From positions 95,337-159,336 of the forward strand of contig NZ_QVLT01000007.1 of the NCBI RefSeq assembly GCF_003417065.2: a stretch of DNA of 64,000 nt, written 5' to 3'. Each line of letters opens with the position of its first letter. Position 1 is the stretch's first letter. The notes under the pieces were generated by a model that was not told where the DNA came from, searched no databases, and worked only from the letters and a program-made list of their open reading frames with translations. This stretch comes from Hymenobacter lapidiphilus. Its GTDB lineage: Bacteria; Bacteroidota; Bacteroidia; Cytophagales; Hymenobacteraceae. A program made the translations under genes and the position numbers. Shown piece after piece: positions 25,412-35,207 of this stretch.

Positions 25412-25479
25412 AGCTTAGGCACGCTACACAAAAGCCCGCAACAACCGTTGCGGGGCCTTTTGTGTAGCGTGCCTAAGCT
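25412..25479. terminator. Bidirectional terminator between convergent genes
   Basis: AGCTTAGGCACGCTACACAA... (25412-25442) pairs with 25447-25479 over about 31 bp with a bulge, and the loop is AACC. AAAAG/CTTTT tracts inside the stem let it work for both the lipoprotein gene (plus) and yceI (minus). Confidence 0.8.
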
Positions 25480-25505
25480 CCGTAGCCTAAGCTCGAAGCA
25501 CTACT

Positions 25506-26147
25506 TTACTTCTTGGCAATTACGTTGAAGCTGAGCGTGAACTCGTCCATGATGGCTTTGTCGCCAATGCTTTCGAAGAACGATTTGGAGCCGTACTTGA
25601 TATCGAATTTGGTGCGGTCGATGACAGCCACGCCGGTAGCCGAGGCCACACCGCCCTTCACGCCGGTTTTGGCCGGGAAACTGATGCGCTGGGTGATGCC
25701 CTTTATGGTGAGGTCGCCGGCCACGGTGGAGTTGTTGCCCTTGGCGTCGCCCCGCAGCGGCGTGATGCTGGTAATGGTGAAGGTGGAGGTGGCGTTCTTG
25801 TCGATGCTGAAGAAATCATCGGAGCGCAGGTGGCCCATCAGCTTGCCGTTGGAGTCGGCATCCTTTATATCCTCCACTTTCAGCGAGTTCATATCAACGA
25901 TAAACTTGCCGCCCACTACCTGGCTTCCGCGCACGGCAATGTTGCCGCTCTGGAACTGCATGGTACCGTTATGGGCGCCGGTTACTTTTTTACCTTCCCA
26001 GCCCAACGTGCTTAGCTGAGGCTGAAGCTCGAAGGCGGCCGAGGCGGCCGTTTTGGTCGAAGTGGCGTTGGTTTTTTTCTGGGCCGAGGCTGGGGCAGCA
26101 GCCAGCAGCGAGGCGGCCAGCAAGGCAGGCAGGAAGAACTTTTTCAT
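25506..26147 (-). CDS. YceI-family periplasmic protein
   Basis: 213 residues. Signal peptide MKKFFLPALLAASLLAAAPA...SAQ. The YceI lipocalin-like domain spans about residues 38-212: STLGWEGKKVTGAHNGTMQF, GGKFIVDMNSLKVED, LMGHLRSDDFFSIDKNATST, VAGDLTIKGITQRISFPAKT and FDIKYGSKSFFESIGDKAI. Known: YceI proteins bind isoprenoid-type lipids in the periplasm; many respond to stress or pH. The gene directly follows marR (50-base gap), so the two probably share the promoter at 26675-26705. Confidence 0.93.
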   Translation of the reverse strand: MKKFFLPALLAASLLAAAPASAQKKTNATSTKTAASAAFELQPQLSTLGWEGKKVTGAHNGTMQFQSGNIAVRGSQVVGGKFIVDMNSLKVEDIKDADSNGKLMGHLRSDDFFSIDKNATSTFTITSITPLRGDAKGNNSTVAGDLTIKGITQRISFPAKTGVKGGVASATGVAVIDRTKFDIKYGSKSFFESIGDKAIMDEFTLSFNVIAKK

Positions 26148-26197
26148 GACAAAAAACAGAGAGGTAAAAAGAGTACGTGTGAGGCGGAAGACTACCG

Positions 26198-26647
26198 CTA
26201 GTCGCGGATTTTATCGAGCAGGCTACTAAGCTGGGCCGCTTCAGCAGGCGCAAGGTTCTGCACCCCGAACCGCTGGTCGTCCATGGCCGCATCGAGGCGA
26301 ACGAGCAGTTCCAGACCGGCGTCGCTGATGCGGATATCGACGGCGCGGCGGTTGCTGGGGCACACGCAGCGCGTTACCAACTCCTTTGCCTCCAGCTTAT
26401 CAACAATGCGCGAGGCGTTGCTGGTTTTGTCGAGCATGCGCTCGATAAGCAAGTTGACGGTGGCAGGCTTGGGGTGCTGGCCGCGCAGAATGCGCAGGAT
26501 GTTGAACTGGGGCAGCGTGAGGCCGAACTGCTTGAAAAAGCCGCTTTGCTGCTGCTGCAGCCAGTTAGCCGTAAAAATCAGATTGACGTGCGCCTTCTGG
26601 TGGTCGTTGCGGAAAGCGGCCTGCTTGATTTCGTCCTCAATCTTCAT
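26198..26647 (-). CDS. MarR-family transcriptional regulator
   Basis: 149 residues from the ATG at 26647. Winged helix pattern: QFGLTLPQFNILRILRGQHP, ATVNLLIERMLDKTSNASRI (recognition helix), VDKLEAKELVTRCVCPSNRR and AVDIRISDAGLELL (wing). Known: MarR proteins are dimers that bind near-palindromic operators and are released by small ligands. Directly upstream is an 18-base near-palindrome inside its own promoter, which suggests autorepression. It precedes yceI in an apparent operon, a pairing common in Bacteroidota. Confidence 0.93.
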   Translation of the reverse strand: MKIEDEIKQAAFRNDHQKAHVNLIFTANWLQQQQSGFFKQFGLTLPQFNILRILRGQHPKPATVNLLIERMLDKTSNASRIVDKLEAKELVTRCVCPSNRRAVDIRISDAGLELLVRLDAAMDDQRFGVQNLAPAEAAQLSSLLDKIRD

Positions 26648-26674
26648 GGGCAATGGAAAAGGCAGAACTGGCTG

Positions 26675-26705
26675 CAAATATATGTACATACATTTAATAT
26701 CCAAC
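26675..26705 (-). promoter_or_regulatory. Promoter of the marR-yceI operon
   Basis: On the minus strand GTTG (26705-26702), then 19 bases, then TATATTTG (26682-26675): both boxes of the Bacteroidota promoter with exact spacing. Transcription would start near 26670, 23 nt before the marR ATG. Confidence 0.7.
26677..26694. promoter_or_regulatory. Likely MarR operator
   Basis: AATATATGTACATACATT is palindromic at 16 of 18 positions around a perfect TATGTACATA core (26681-26690). It overlaps the -7 box and most of the spacer of the marR promoter, so a bound MarR dimer would block RNA polymerase. Confidence 0.6.
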
Positions 26706-26815
26706 CGCAGTTCCTCCCCTTGTTTGGGCAGGCGGGCAACAACCGGGCCGGCCAGCCCAACGCAACTATCGGAATGCCGTAAGTAGCTGCATTCTTCGAC
26801 TTAACTTGCTACCCC

Positions 26816-27388
26816 ATGAAAAAAATATTTTGCGCCCTACTGCTGACTCTGGCCGCCGCCCCGGCCCTGTACGCTCAGTCGCGGCCCGCTACCGAAGTAG
26901 CCGGCCCCGTTGAAACCTCACCCTCCGACCGTTTCATGCTCCAGAACGGCGAAGTTGTGCTCATGAAGGGCCAGCGCGCCACGACGCTCAGCAAGAACGT
27001 GTTGCTGAGAAACGGCACCAAAATCAACTACAAGAGCGGCATTGTGGAGTTGCCCGGCGGTAAAATCACCACGCTTAAAGCGGGCGACTACGTGCGGCCC
27101 AACGGCGACATCGTGTTTGGCTCGCCGGCTAGTGCCGCCCAAGCCCGTGGCGACAACTCGGTACCCACCACGGCCGAGTTCAGCACCTACACTGATCCGC
27201 GCCCGGCCCCCGGCAACGCCGCCGCCATGGAGACCCGCCTGAACGAGATGAACGACAAAATCGGACTCATGGCGCAGAAAATAGGTTTGCTCAACCAGAA
27301 AATCAGCCTGCTCAGCAGCGGTGGAAAAACCGCCGACACTTCGGCGCTGGACAGCCAGATTCAAGCCATTGATGCCAAGCTGAAGTAA
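26816..27388 (+). CDS. Secreted DUF6799-like protein with coiled-coil tail
   Basis: 190 residues. Signal peptide MKKIFCALLLTLAAAPALYA-Q. Residues about 38-102 carry short repeating beta units of the type 'F.L.NGEVVLMKGQ', 'VLLRNGTKINYKSGIVELPG', 'GKITTLKAGDYVRPNGDIV', which I associate with DUF6799 proteins common in Hymenobacter. Residues about 145-188 are heptad-like (METRLNEMNDKIGLMAQKIG, LLNQKISLL), so a coiled coil is likely. Function unknown. It is divergent from marR, and its stop codon is the first base triplet of a 52-bp inverted repeat. Confidence 0.75.
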   Translation: MKKIFCALLLTLAAAPALYAQSRPATEVAGPVETSPSDRFMLQNGEVVLMKGQRATTLSKNVLLRNGTKINYKSGIVELPGGKITTLKAGDYVRPNGDIVFGSPASAAQARGDNSVPTTAEFSTYTDPRPAPGNAAAMETRLNEMNDKIGLMAQKIGLLNQKISLLSSGGKTADTSALDSQIQAIDAKLK

Positions 27389-27502
27389 GCAGAACGTCAT
27401 TCAGAGCGAAGCGAAGAATCTCGCGTGCCGAAGTAATTTCCTACATCAGGATTACTTCGGTACGCGAGATTCTTCGCTTCGCTCTGAATGACGTTCTGCT
27501 TA
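27386..27502. repeat. REP-like inverted repeat, family A (copy 1), joining two stop codons
   Basis: Left arm 27386-27437 (TAAGCAGAACGTCATTCAGA...) is complementary to 27451-27502 at 51 of 52 positions; the loop is 13 bases. The first TAA is the stop codon of the plus-strand gene, and the last TTA is the reverse of the TAA stop codon of the minus-strand gene. It can serve as a bidirectional transcript end. Confidence 0.88.
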
Positions 27503-28516
27503 CGCTTTCTTCGCAGAGTCAACCAGCAGTCCGTTCTCCTCTCTCACCATCCCGAAGGGCTCGTCGCGTACAATTAGGAAGCCGTCGAGGTCGCACACGT
27601 CGGCCAGGGCGCTTATCTGCAGGGCCGACCAGATGCCGAGCGAGGTTTCGACCATGCAGCCGAGCATGGTTTGCAGGCCTTGGGCGCGGGTTTCCCGCAG
27701 TATGCGCAGGCCGTTGAGGTAGCCGCCGGCCTTCATCAGCTTCATGTTCACGCCATCGAACTGGCGGGCAATATCGGCGAAGTCAGCCCCGTCGGTTACC
27801 GACTCGTCGGCGAAAACGGGGCAGCCGAGTTGGCCTTTGAGGGCGCGGTAGTCGGCGGCGCAGGTGGCGGGCAGCGGCTGTTCGAGCAGGCGCACGCGCA
27901 GGCCGGGCAACCGCTCAATATGCTCCCAGCTTTGGCGCAGGCTATCGGTGTCGGGCCAGGCTTCGTTACCATCGATGATGAGCGGGTGGCCGGGCAGCAG
28001 GCGCGTTACCTCGCGCAGCAGGTCGAGGGCGCCGTCGCGATTCACTTTAATTTTCAGCAGCGAAAACCGGCTCAGGTCCTGCTCGCGCATAAAACCGGCT
28101 ACCTCTCCCGGCTCCATGATGGGCAGCGTGGCAGCCGTGGGCACCGGCCCGGCCGGAGCAGGCACGCCCAGCAGATCGGGTACGGCCAGCCCCCGCCGGG
28201 CCGCCTCACGGTGTATAAAGGCCGACTCAAGGCCGAAGCGGAGTGCGGCGGCGGGTTGGTGTTGGGTCAGGAAATCGGTTAGCTCGGCCAGGGTTTCGCA
28301 GTGGCCCAGGCCAGCGGCCTGCAGCTGCGCAAACTCCTGTTGCAGGCCCTCGGGCGTTTCGTGGTAGCGAATGTTGGGAGCCGCCTCGCCACGGCCGGTG
28401 TAGCCACCGCCGGCCACTTGCAGCAGCAGGTTGGTTTTGGTGGTGGAGGCGTTGCGGGCAATTTTCCAGGTGAAGCGCAACGGTAGTGCAAGAGGCGTGA
28501 GCGTCCAGGTGAGCAT
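27500..28516 (-). CDS. Dipeptide (L-Ala-D/L-Glu) epimerase, enolase superfamily
   Basis: 338 residues from the ATG at 28516 (MLTWTLTPLALPLRFTWKIA). N-terminal capping domain with GRGEAAPNIRYHETPE, then the barrel with catalytic Lys in LLKIKVN, metal ligands in IIDGNEAW (Asp), RLLEQPLP (Glu) and VFADESV (Asp), and the second catalytic Lys in NMKLMKAGG; late GCMVETSLGIWSAL. Known: these enzymes epimerise L-Ala-D-Glu from murein peptides to L-Ala-L-Glu so that it can be degraded. Substrate specificity is inferred from motif pattern. It shares its end with the preceding gene through the 52-bp repeat and is divergent from the transporter gene. Confidence 0.88.
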   Translation of the reverse strand: MLTWTLTPLALPLRFTWKIARNASTTKTNLLLQVAGGGYTGRGEAAPNIRYHETPEGLQQEFAQLQAAGLGHCETLAELTDFLTQHQPAAALRFGLESAFIHREAARRGLAVPDLLGVPAPAGPVPTAATLPIMEPGEVAGFMREQDLSRFSLLKIKVNRDGALDLLREVTRLLPGHPLIIDGNEAWPDTDSLRQSWEHIERLPGLRVRLLEQPLPATCAADYRALKGQLGCPVFADESVTDGADFADIARQFDGVNMKLMKAGGYLNGLRILRETRAQGLQTMLGCMVETSLGIWSALQISALADVCDLDGFLIVRDEPFGMVREENGLLVDSAKKA

Positions 28517-28592
28517 GGGGCAGAACGGCCGGATGGTGGGCAAGCCGCGGTCGAAGCTAAGGGTTCGGCCGCGGTTCTCCGGCCGGGCCGCC

Positions 28593-28600
28593 TATATTTG
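28593..28600 (+). promoter_or_regulatory. -7 box before a leader peptide and the DAACS transporter
   Basis: TATATTTG matches TAnnTTTG exactly and ends 4 nt before an ATG at 28605, the same geometry as recQ and clpS. The -33 position is not conserved. Confidence 0.55.
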
Positions 28601-28604
28601 TCGG

Positions 28605-28694
28605 ATGCTGCTTTTGCGGGCAGCAACAATTACGGCGCTCCATCACTACTCCCACCAAACCGGCGGGCGCACCCCGCGCCCCTACACCGCATGA
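28605..28694 (+). CDS. Candidate 29-residue leaderless leader peptide
   Basis: An ATG 4 nt after a perfect -7 box opens a 29-codon frame (MLLLRAATITALHHYSHQTG...). Its TGA stop overlaps the ATG of the transporter gene as ATGA. This arrangement predicts translational coupling, either as a regulatory leader or to bring ribosomes to a start that lacks a Shine-Dalgarno sequence. It has no recognisable domain; it could also be untranslated leader that happens to be open. Confidence 0.4.
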   Translation: MLLLRAATITALHHYSHQTGGRTPRPYTA

Positions 28695-30112
28695 AAATAT
28701 CCCGACTCACTCTTCTGGTTCTCGTCTTGTTCGCGCTGGCTGCCGGCCTCACAGTACTGGCCGCCCGCACCCCGCCTCTGCTTGACCCCAGAGTAGCGCT
28801 GGCCGCCCGCTGGCTGTTTCTGGTAGCCCTCACCTGGGCCGCCTGGAAACGCCGCTCCCTCACGTTCTGGATCGTCATCAGCATGTTTATCGGCGCTGAG
28901 ATAGGCAACGACTACCCCGACGTGGCCGTGAACCTGAAGGTGCTAAGCGACATTTTCCTGCGCCTTGTTAAAACTATTATTGCGCCACTGGTTTTTGCCA
29001 CGCTCGTCGTGGGTATTGCCGGCCACGCCGACCTCAAGCAGGTGGGCCGCATGGGCATCAAGGCGCTGGTGTACTTCGAAGTGGTTACCACTTTCGCTCT
29101 CTTCATCGGTCTAGCCGCCATCAACCTGACCAAGGCCGGCGCCGGCATCGACCGCACCGGCATTGCGGCCGACGTGGAGCAGCTGCAAACCGTGGAGCAG
29201 AGCACCAGCGACATTATCCTGCACATCTTCCCCGAAAACATTGCCAAATCGGTGGCCAATGGCGAGGTGCTGCAGGTGGTGATATTCGCCCTCATTTTTG
29301 CCGTGGGCCTGGCCATGGTGCACCAGCGCCACCGCCAGCCCATGATTACGATTACCGAAAGCCTGTCGGAGGTGATGTTCAAGTTCACCAACATAGTGAT
29401 GTACTTCGCCCCCATCGGCGTGGGCGGGGCCATTGCTTACACGGTGGGTAAAATGGGCTTTGCGCCGCTGTTTAATGCGTTTCAGCTGCTGCTCACGCTC
29501 TATGGGGCGCTCATTGTGTTCGTGCTGGTGGTGCTGCTGCCCGTGGCCCTGATTGCGCGCCTGCCCGTTATGCGCATCGTGAAGGCCATTGCCGAGCCGG
29601 TGAGCATTGCGTTTGCCACTACTTCGTCGGAAGCCGCTTTGCCGCGGGCCATGGAAGCTATGGAAAGCGTGGGCGTACCGCGCCGCATTGTAGCCTTTGT
29701 GATGCCCACAGGCTACTCGTTCAACCTCGATGGCACTACACTTTACCTCTCGCTGGCAGCCGTGTTCGTGGCCCAGGCGGCGGGCGTCGACCTCACCTGG
29801 GGCCAGCAGCTGGTGATGGTGTTCACGCTCATGCTCACCAGCAAAGGCGTGGCCGGGGTGCCCCGTGCATCGCTTGTCATTCTGCTGGCCACGGTGGCTT
29901 CGTTCAACCTACCGGCCTGGCCGGTATTCATCATCCTCGGTATCGATGCCCTTATGGACATGGCCCGCACGGCCGTAAACGTAGCCGGTAACTGCCTGGC
30001 CTCGGCCGTAGTAGCCCGCTGGGAAGGCGAATTCATCGACAACTACGTAGCCCCCGACCCGGTTGACGACCTGGCCGAAACCGACAGCGCTCTGCTACAG
30101 CACGGGCACTAG
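28691..30112 (+). CDS. Dicarboxylate/amino acid:cation symporter (DAACS family)
   Basis: 473 residues from the ATG at 28691; an upstream in-frame start would add 31 unlikely residues. Eight or more membrane segments. Family motifs: the Ser-rich hairpin AFATTSSEAALPRAMEAMES, MPTGYSFNLDGTTLYLSLAA with the cation/substrate-binding NxDG-type segment, and LTSKGVAGVPRASLVILLAT. Known: GltP/DctA-type transporters take up glutamate, aspartate or C4-dicarboxylates with H+ or Na+. The substrate is not fixed by sequence; a neighbouring dipeptide epimerase that yields glutamate makes glutamate attractive, but this is inference. Confidence 0.94.
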   Translation: MKISRLTLLVLVLFALAAGLTVLAARTPPLLDPRVALAARWLFLVALTWAAWKRRSLTFWIVISMFIGAEIGNDYPDVAVNLKVLSDIFLRLVKTIIAPLVFATLVVGIAGHADLKQVGRMGIKALVYFEVVTTFALFIGLAAINLTKAGAGIDRTGIAADVEQLQTVEQSTSDIILHIFPENIAKSVANGEVLQVVIFALIFAVGLAMVHQRHRQPMITITESLSEVMFKFTNIVMYFAPIGVGGAIAYTVGKMGFAPLFNAFQLLLTLYGALIVFVLVVLLPVALIARLPVMRIVKAIAEPVSIAFATTSSEAALPRAMEAMESVGVPRRIVAFVMPTGYSFNLDGTTLYLSLAAVFVAQAAGVDLTWGQQLVMVFTLMLTSKGVAGVPRASLVILLATVASFNLPAWPVFIILGIDALMDMARTAVNVAGNCLASAVVARWEGEFIDNYVAPDPVDDLAETDSALLQHGH

Positions 30113-30139
30113 GTTAGTGGTTAGTGGTTAGTGGTTAGT
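30112..30139. repeat. Heptamer tandem repeat (GGTTAGT)4 starting in the stop codon
   Basis: Four perfect copies at 30112-30139; the first base is the G of the TAG stop codon. A short family A repeat follows immediately. Confidence 0.85.
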
Positions 30140-30142
30140 AGA

Positions 30143-30178
30143 AGAGCGTCATTCAGAGCATCTGATGCATGACGTTCT
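30143..30178. repeat. Shortened family A inverted repeat (copy 4)
   Basis: AGAGCGTCATTCAGAGCATC then TGATGCATGACGTTCT: the outer CGTCAT/ATGACG arms and the inner TCAGA/TCTGA pairs of the family A hairpin without its long middle part. Confidence 0.6.
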
Positions 30179-30188
30179 GATTTACCCC

Positions 30189-30228
30189 AAAGTGCCCCGC
30201 CGGTTCTATACCGGTGGGGCACTTTTTT
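30189..30228 (+). terminator. Rho-independent terminator after the DAACS gene
   Basis: AAAGTGCCCCGCCGGT (30189-30204) pairs with ACCGGTGGGGCACTTT (30210-30225) and runs into a T tract (30223-30228). Confidence 0.9.
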
Positions 30229-30345
30229 GTCCAAAAAGTGGAAGTAGCAGAATTATCCGGAAGCAGTTCCATTTTTTGTTACCCGAGTACTATAAGAGCC
30301 TTTTTTTTCCTCCACCGACAGAAATCTTTTCCCTTACTTTCCCCG

Positions 30346-30353
30346 TATTTTTG
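30346..30353 (+). promoter_or_regulatory. -7 box upstream of the lipoprotein gene at 30387
   Basis: TATTTTTG fits TAnnTTTG, 33 nt before the chosen ATG, in a T-rich stretch. This supports a start after 30353 rather than the longer open frame beginning at 30165. Confidence 0.45.
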
Positions 30354-30386
30354 TATTTCTATCTGACTGACAGCTTACTGACTGAA

Positions 30387-31076
30387 ATGCGTATGAGGAA
30401 TCTATATCGTGGAACTGCTTTATTCCTGCTGGCTGCCCTGAGCCTTGGGAGCTGCAAGTCGACCGAAAAGGCCGTGTTTCGGACTGTTCAGAGCAACAAC
30501 TCGGTGGCTGTAGGTACGCTACCTAAGCTGGAAGCCGTAGTAGATGCCGGACCGCTCACCACCAACTCCGAAGATGGTTTCCCCGAAGATCCGGGCAAAG
30601 TGTTCCGGAAGGAACTCTCCTACCACCTGGCCGAATCGGCCGCGACGGGCCTCGATGTAGGCCTCGACAGCGTGCAGTACGGCTACGCCAAGCTGCAGAT
30701 TACCCAGGCCACGCAGCAGCGCACCGGCCGGGTACTACAGATCTTTCAGATGCTGACGCTGATGACGCCCAGCCTGCTGGGCATTCCGCTGGAGTGGTAC
30801 CGCACCGACGTCCGGGCCGAAGTACAAATCATCGACGCCCGCGGCGAAACCATTGGCACGTACACCGGCCAGGGCCGTAGCAAAATACGCGTGGCCGTGT
30901 ACCACGGCTACGGCCAGGGCCACGGCCATGCCTCCCGCCTCGCCGACGTGCAGGGCCTGCGCTTGGCCCTCGACCAGATTCGGCCCCAGCTGGAGCAGGC
31001 CGCCGATACGCTGCGCCAGCAGCTGCTCAGCACCGGCCCGATTCAGGAAGTCGTTGGCGTGTCGCTGGAGCAGTAG
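30387..31076 (+). CDS. Putative lipoprotein of unknown function
   Basis: 229 residues from the ATG at 30387 (another ATG at 30393 is equally possible). MRMRNLYRGTALFLLAALSL then GSCKSTE gives a lipobox with Cys near residue 23. Mature part: AVFRTVQSNNSVAVGTLPKL, FPEDPGKVFRKELSYHLAES, then a hydrophobic FQMLTLMTPSLLGIPLEWYR, RAEVQIIDARGETIGTYTGQ, and VYHGYGQGHGHASRLADVQG with a His/Gly-rich turn. The C-terminal helix resembles an ALDQIRPQLEQAADTLRQQL amphipathic segment. No family recognised. It precedes pyrG by 111 bases on the same strand. Confidence 0.8.
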   Translation: MRMRNLYRGTALFLLAALSLGSCKSTEKAVFRTVQSNNSVAVGTLPKLEAVVDAGPLTTNSEDGFPEDPGKVFRKELSYHLAESAATGLDVGLDSVQYGYAKLQITQATQQRTGRVLQIFQMLTLMTPSLLGIPLEWYRTDVRAEVQIIDARGETIGTYTGQGRSKIRVAVYHGYGQGHGHASRLADVQGLRLALDQIRPQLEQAADTLRQQLLSTGPIQEVVGVSLEQ

Positions 31077-31166
31077 CAGCCGTTGGGATAAGGGGGTTGC
31101 GAGGCGAAGAGGGTAAGCCCCTTAACCTAAAATAACTCCTTTGCAACGGCCGGCGGCCGGAGATAA

Positions 31167-32834
<1,668 letters not shown>

Positions 32835-32875
32835 TGGGAGTGATGCGCGAGTTAGATTTAGGCTAATAAAAGCCG

Positions 32876-32985
32876 CGTCATGCTGAGCTTGCCGGAGCAT
32901 CTCTACTGCAATAGTGATTCAATGACAGGGTTACCATTGAAGTAGAGATGCTTCGACTTCAGCTCTGCCTACGCTCAGCATGACG
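32876..32985. repeat. REP-like inverted repeat, family B (copy 2)
   Basis: Left arm 32876-32907 (CGTCATGCTGAGCTTGCCGG...) pairs with the right arm 32941-32985 (ending GCTCAGCATGACG). The left arm lacks about 13 bases present in the right arm. The loop contains ATTCAATGA and GGTTACCATTGA. Confidence 0.75.
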
Positions 32986-33164
32986 TTCTTTTTGCATCAA
33001 TCCAAGCCCCCGGATTTCCGGTTCCCGAACCCAAAATTTCCTCGCCGAAAAATATTCGGCGCGTAAGTCCGACCTTTGCGGCCGGGTGGCGGACTTCGGC
33101 CGGCGCCCGGCTCTTTATTTTCCGTTGGAAGCGCCCCGGCGTAGCTCCGCACACTTTTCAGTAA

Positions 33165-35030
33165 ATGGACAGAAATTCAGCAATCGGCCTGTTTCTATTG
33201 GCGGCCTTGCTTCTGATTTATCTTCAGTTCGCGCCCAAACCCGAGCCCGCCGCCGTCGAGCTGGCCAAAACCACTAAGTCGGCCACTGCTGGCGGCGACT
33301 CGGCCCGTACTACCGCCGCGCCCGTCGCGCCCGACTCGGCGCAGCTGGTGAAGCAGCTCGGCTCGTTTGCCGCCGCCGCCCAAGGCACGGCTCAGACGAC
33401 GGAGCTAAGCAACAAGCTGCTGACGGTAACCTTCTCCTCGAAGGGCGGCCAGCCCCAGTCTGCACGCCTGCACAAGTATAAAACGTTCGGTGGCCAGCCA
33501 CTCGATGTTTTCGATGCGAAGAGCGCCCAGATGGACCTGCGCTTCCGCACCATCGGCGGCCAGCAGATAAAACTGTCGGACCTCTATTTCCGGGCCGAGC
33601 CCCAGGATAGTAATGCGGTGCGCTTCGTAGCCGACGTGGCTGGCGGACAGATTGAGCAGACCTACACGCTGGCCCCCGAATCGTACGAGGTGAGCTACAA
33701 GCTGCGTTTCAATGGCTTGAGCCAGACGCTGGCCCAGGAGCCGCTTACGTTCACGTTCGTGGACAATGTGCGCCAGACCGAGCAGGACCGTACTCAGAAC
33801 CGCAACCACACCACCATCAACCGCTACCTCGTGTCGGGCGACCATACGGCATTGGCCGAGGGCAGCGAGACACCGGAAGAAATTAAGGTGGAGGAACCCA
33901 TAAAGTGGGCGGCGCACAAGCACGATTTCTTCATTGCCGGCATTATTGCCGACAACGAGTTTACGTCGGGCCAGCTGAACTCGACGGTTGACCTGAATGA
34001 CTCAACGTACGTGAAAACGCTGAGTAGCACGCTCAAGATTCCGGTGGCGGACGTGCAGCAGGGTAAGGCCAACTTCCGGTTCTTCTTCGGGCCTAACTCC
34101 TACGATCTGCTCAAAACCGTTGCGCCCGATTTCGACCGCAACGTGTTCCTGGGCTGGGGCCTGTTCCGCTGGGTAAACCAGTTTGTGATACTGCCCGTGT
34201 TCCACTTTCTGCAGCAGTACATCGCCTCCTACGGTCTGATTATTGTGCTGCTGGTAATTCTCATAAAGCTGGTTACCTGGCCCTTAACGTATAAAACGTA
34301 CGAAAGCCAGGCCAAGATGAAGGTGCTCAAGCCGGAAATCGACGCCATCAAGGAGAAGTACCCGGATGACCAGATGAAGCAGCAGCAGGAGACGATGAAG
34401 CTCAACCAGAGCATGGGCGTCAATCCGCTGAGTGGCTGCGTACCGACGCTGCTGACGCTGCCGATTCTGTTCGCCATGTTCCAGTTCTTCCCCAACGCCA
34501 TTGAGCTGCGGCAGGAGGCTTTCTTGTGGGCGAAGGATTTAAGCACCTACGACAGCCCGATTATTCTGCCCTTCGCCCTGCCGTTCATGGGCAGCCACAT
34601 CAGCCTGTTCACGGTACTGATGACGATTTCGACGCTGGGCATGACTTACCAGACCAACCAGCTGAACCCTTCGGCCATGCAGGGCCCGATGAAGTTCTAT
34701 AGCTACCTGATGCCGCTGATTTTCTTCTTCGTGCTCAATAGCTTCGCCGCCGGCCTGACCTGGTACTACTTGGTTTCCAACCTTGTAACGATGGGCCAGA
34801 TGGCACTTACGCGCAGCTTCATCGACGACGACAAGGTGCGTGCCAAGCTTGAAGCCAACAAAGTGAAGAACAAGGACAAGAAGCCCAGCGGCTTCTCAGC
34901 CCGCCTGGCCGATGCCATGAAGGCTGCCCAGGAGCGCGACGCCCAGGCCAAGCCCGCCGGCGGCAAGAAGCTGGCCGCCAACAACGACGCGGCCGATGAG
35001 GCCGAACCCGCACCGGTGCCGACGACGTAA
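33165..35030 (+). CDS. yidC: Membrane protein insertase YidC
   Basis: 621 residues. N-terminal membrane anchor MDRNSAIGLFLLAALLLIYL, an Ala/Pro-rich linker, then the periplasmic beta-sandwich domain (about residues 75-340: LLTVTFSSKGGQPQSARLHK, YEVSYKLRFNGL). The Oxa1-like insertase domain starts near residue 355 (GLIIVLLVILIKLVTWPLTY) with TYESQAKMKVLKPEIDAIKE, MGVNPLSGCVPTLLTLPILF and the last membrane segments. The conserved Arg of the hydrophilic groove is not at the WPLTYK position by eye and should be checked. C-terminal tail basic, as usual. Known: YidC inserts and folds inner-membrane proteins. Confidence 0.96.
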   Translation: MDRNSAIGLFLLAALLLIYLQFAPKPEPAAVELAKTTKSATAGGDSARTTAAPVAPDSAQLVKQLGSFAAAAQGTAQTTELSNKLLTVTFSSKGGQPQSARLHKYKTFGGQPLDVFDAKSAQMDLRFRTIGGQQIKLSDLYFRAEPQDSNAVRFVADVAGGQIEQTYTLAPESYEVSYKLRFNGLSQTLAQEPLTFTFVDNVRQTEQDRTQNRNHTTINRYLVSGDHTALAEGSETPEEIKVEEPIKWAAHKHDFFIAGIIADNEFTSGQLNSTVDLNDSTYVKTLSSTLKIPVADVQQGKANFRFFFGPNSYDLLKTVAPDFDRNVFLGWGLFRWVNQFVILPVFHFLQQYIASYGLIIVLLVILIKLVTWPLTYKTYESQAKMKVLKPEIDAIKEKYPDDQMKQQQETMKLNQSMGVNPLSGCVPTLLTLPILFAMFQFFPNAIELRQEAFLWAKDLSTYDSPIILPFALPFMGSHISLFTVLMTISTLGMTYQTNQLNPSAMQGPMKFYSYLMPLIFFFVLNSFAAGLTWYYLVSNLVTMGQMALTRSFIDDDKVRAKLEANKVKNKDKKPSGFSARLADAMKAAQERDAQAKPAGGKKLAANNDAADEAEPAPVPTT

Positions 35031-35094
35031 CCAACCCGAAGAAGCCGCGCAAAACCCGCCGCTCGTAAGCTTCCGAAATAGTCGCATTTACCGC

Positions 35095-35129
35095 AAAGCC
35101 CCGTGCCCTTTATGGCTGCGGGGCTTTTT
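35095..35129 (+). terminator. Rho-independent terminator of yidC
   Basis: AAAGCCCCG (35095-35103) pairs with CGGGGCTTT (35119-35127) followed by TT. It lies 64 bases after the yidC stop. Confidence 0.8.
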
Positions 35130-35207
35130 GGTGGCTTCTGGCCCGAACTTTGGCATTGGCGAATTACTATATTGAGTCGCTTTTATTCCCTGCCTCCCCC
35201 CTGTCCC

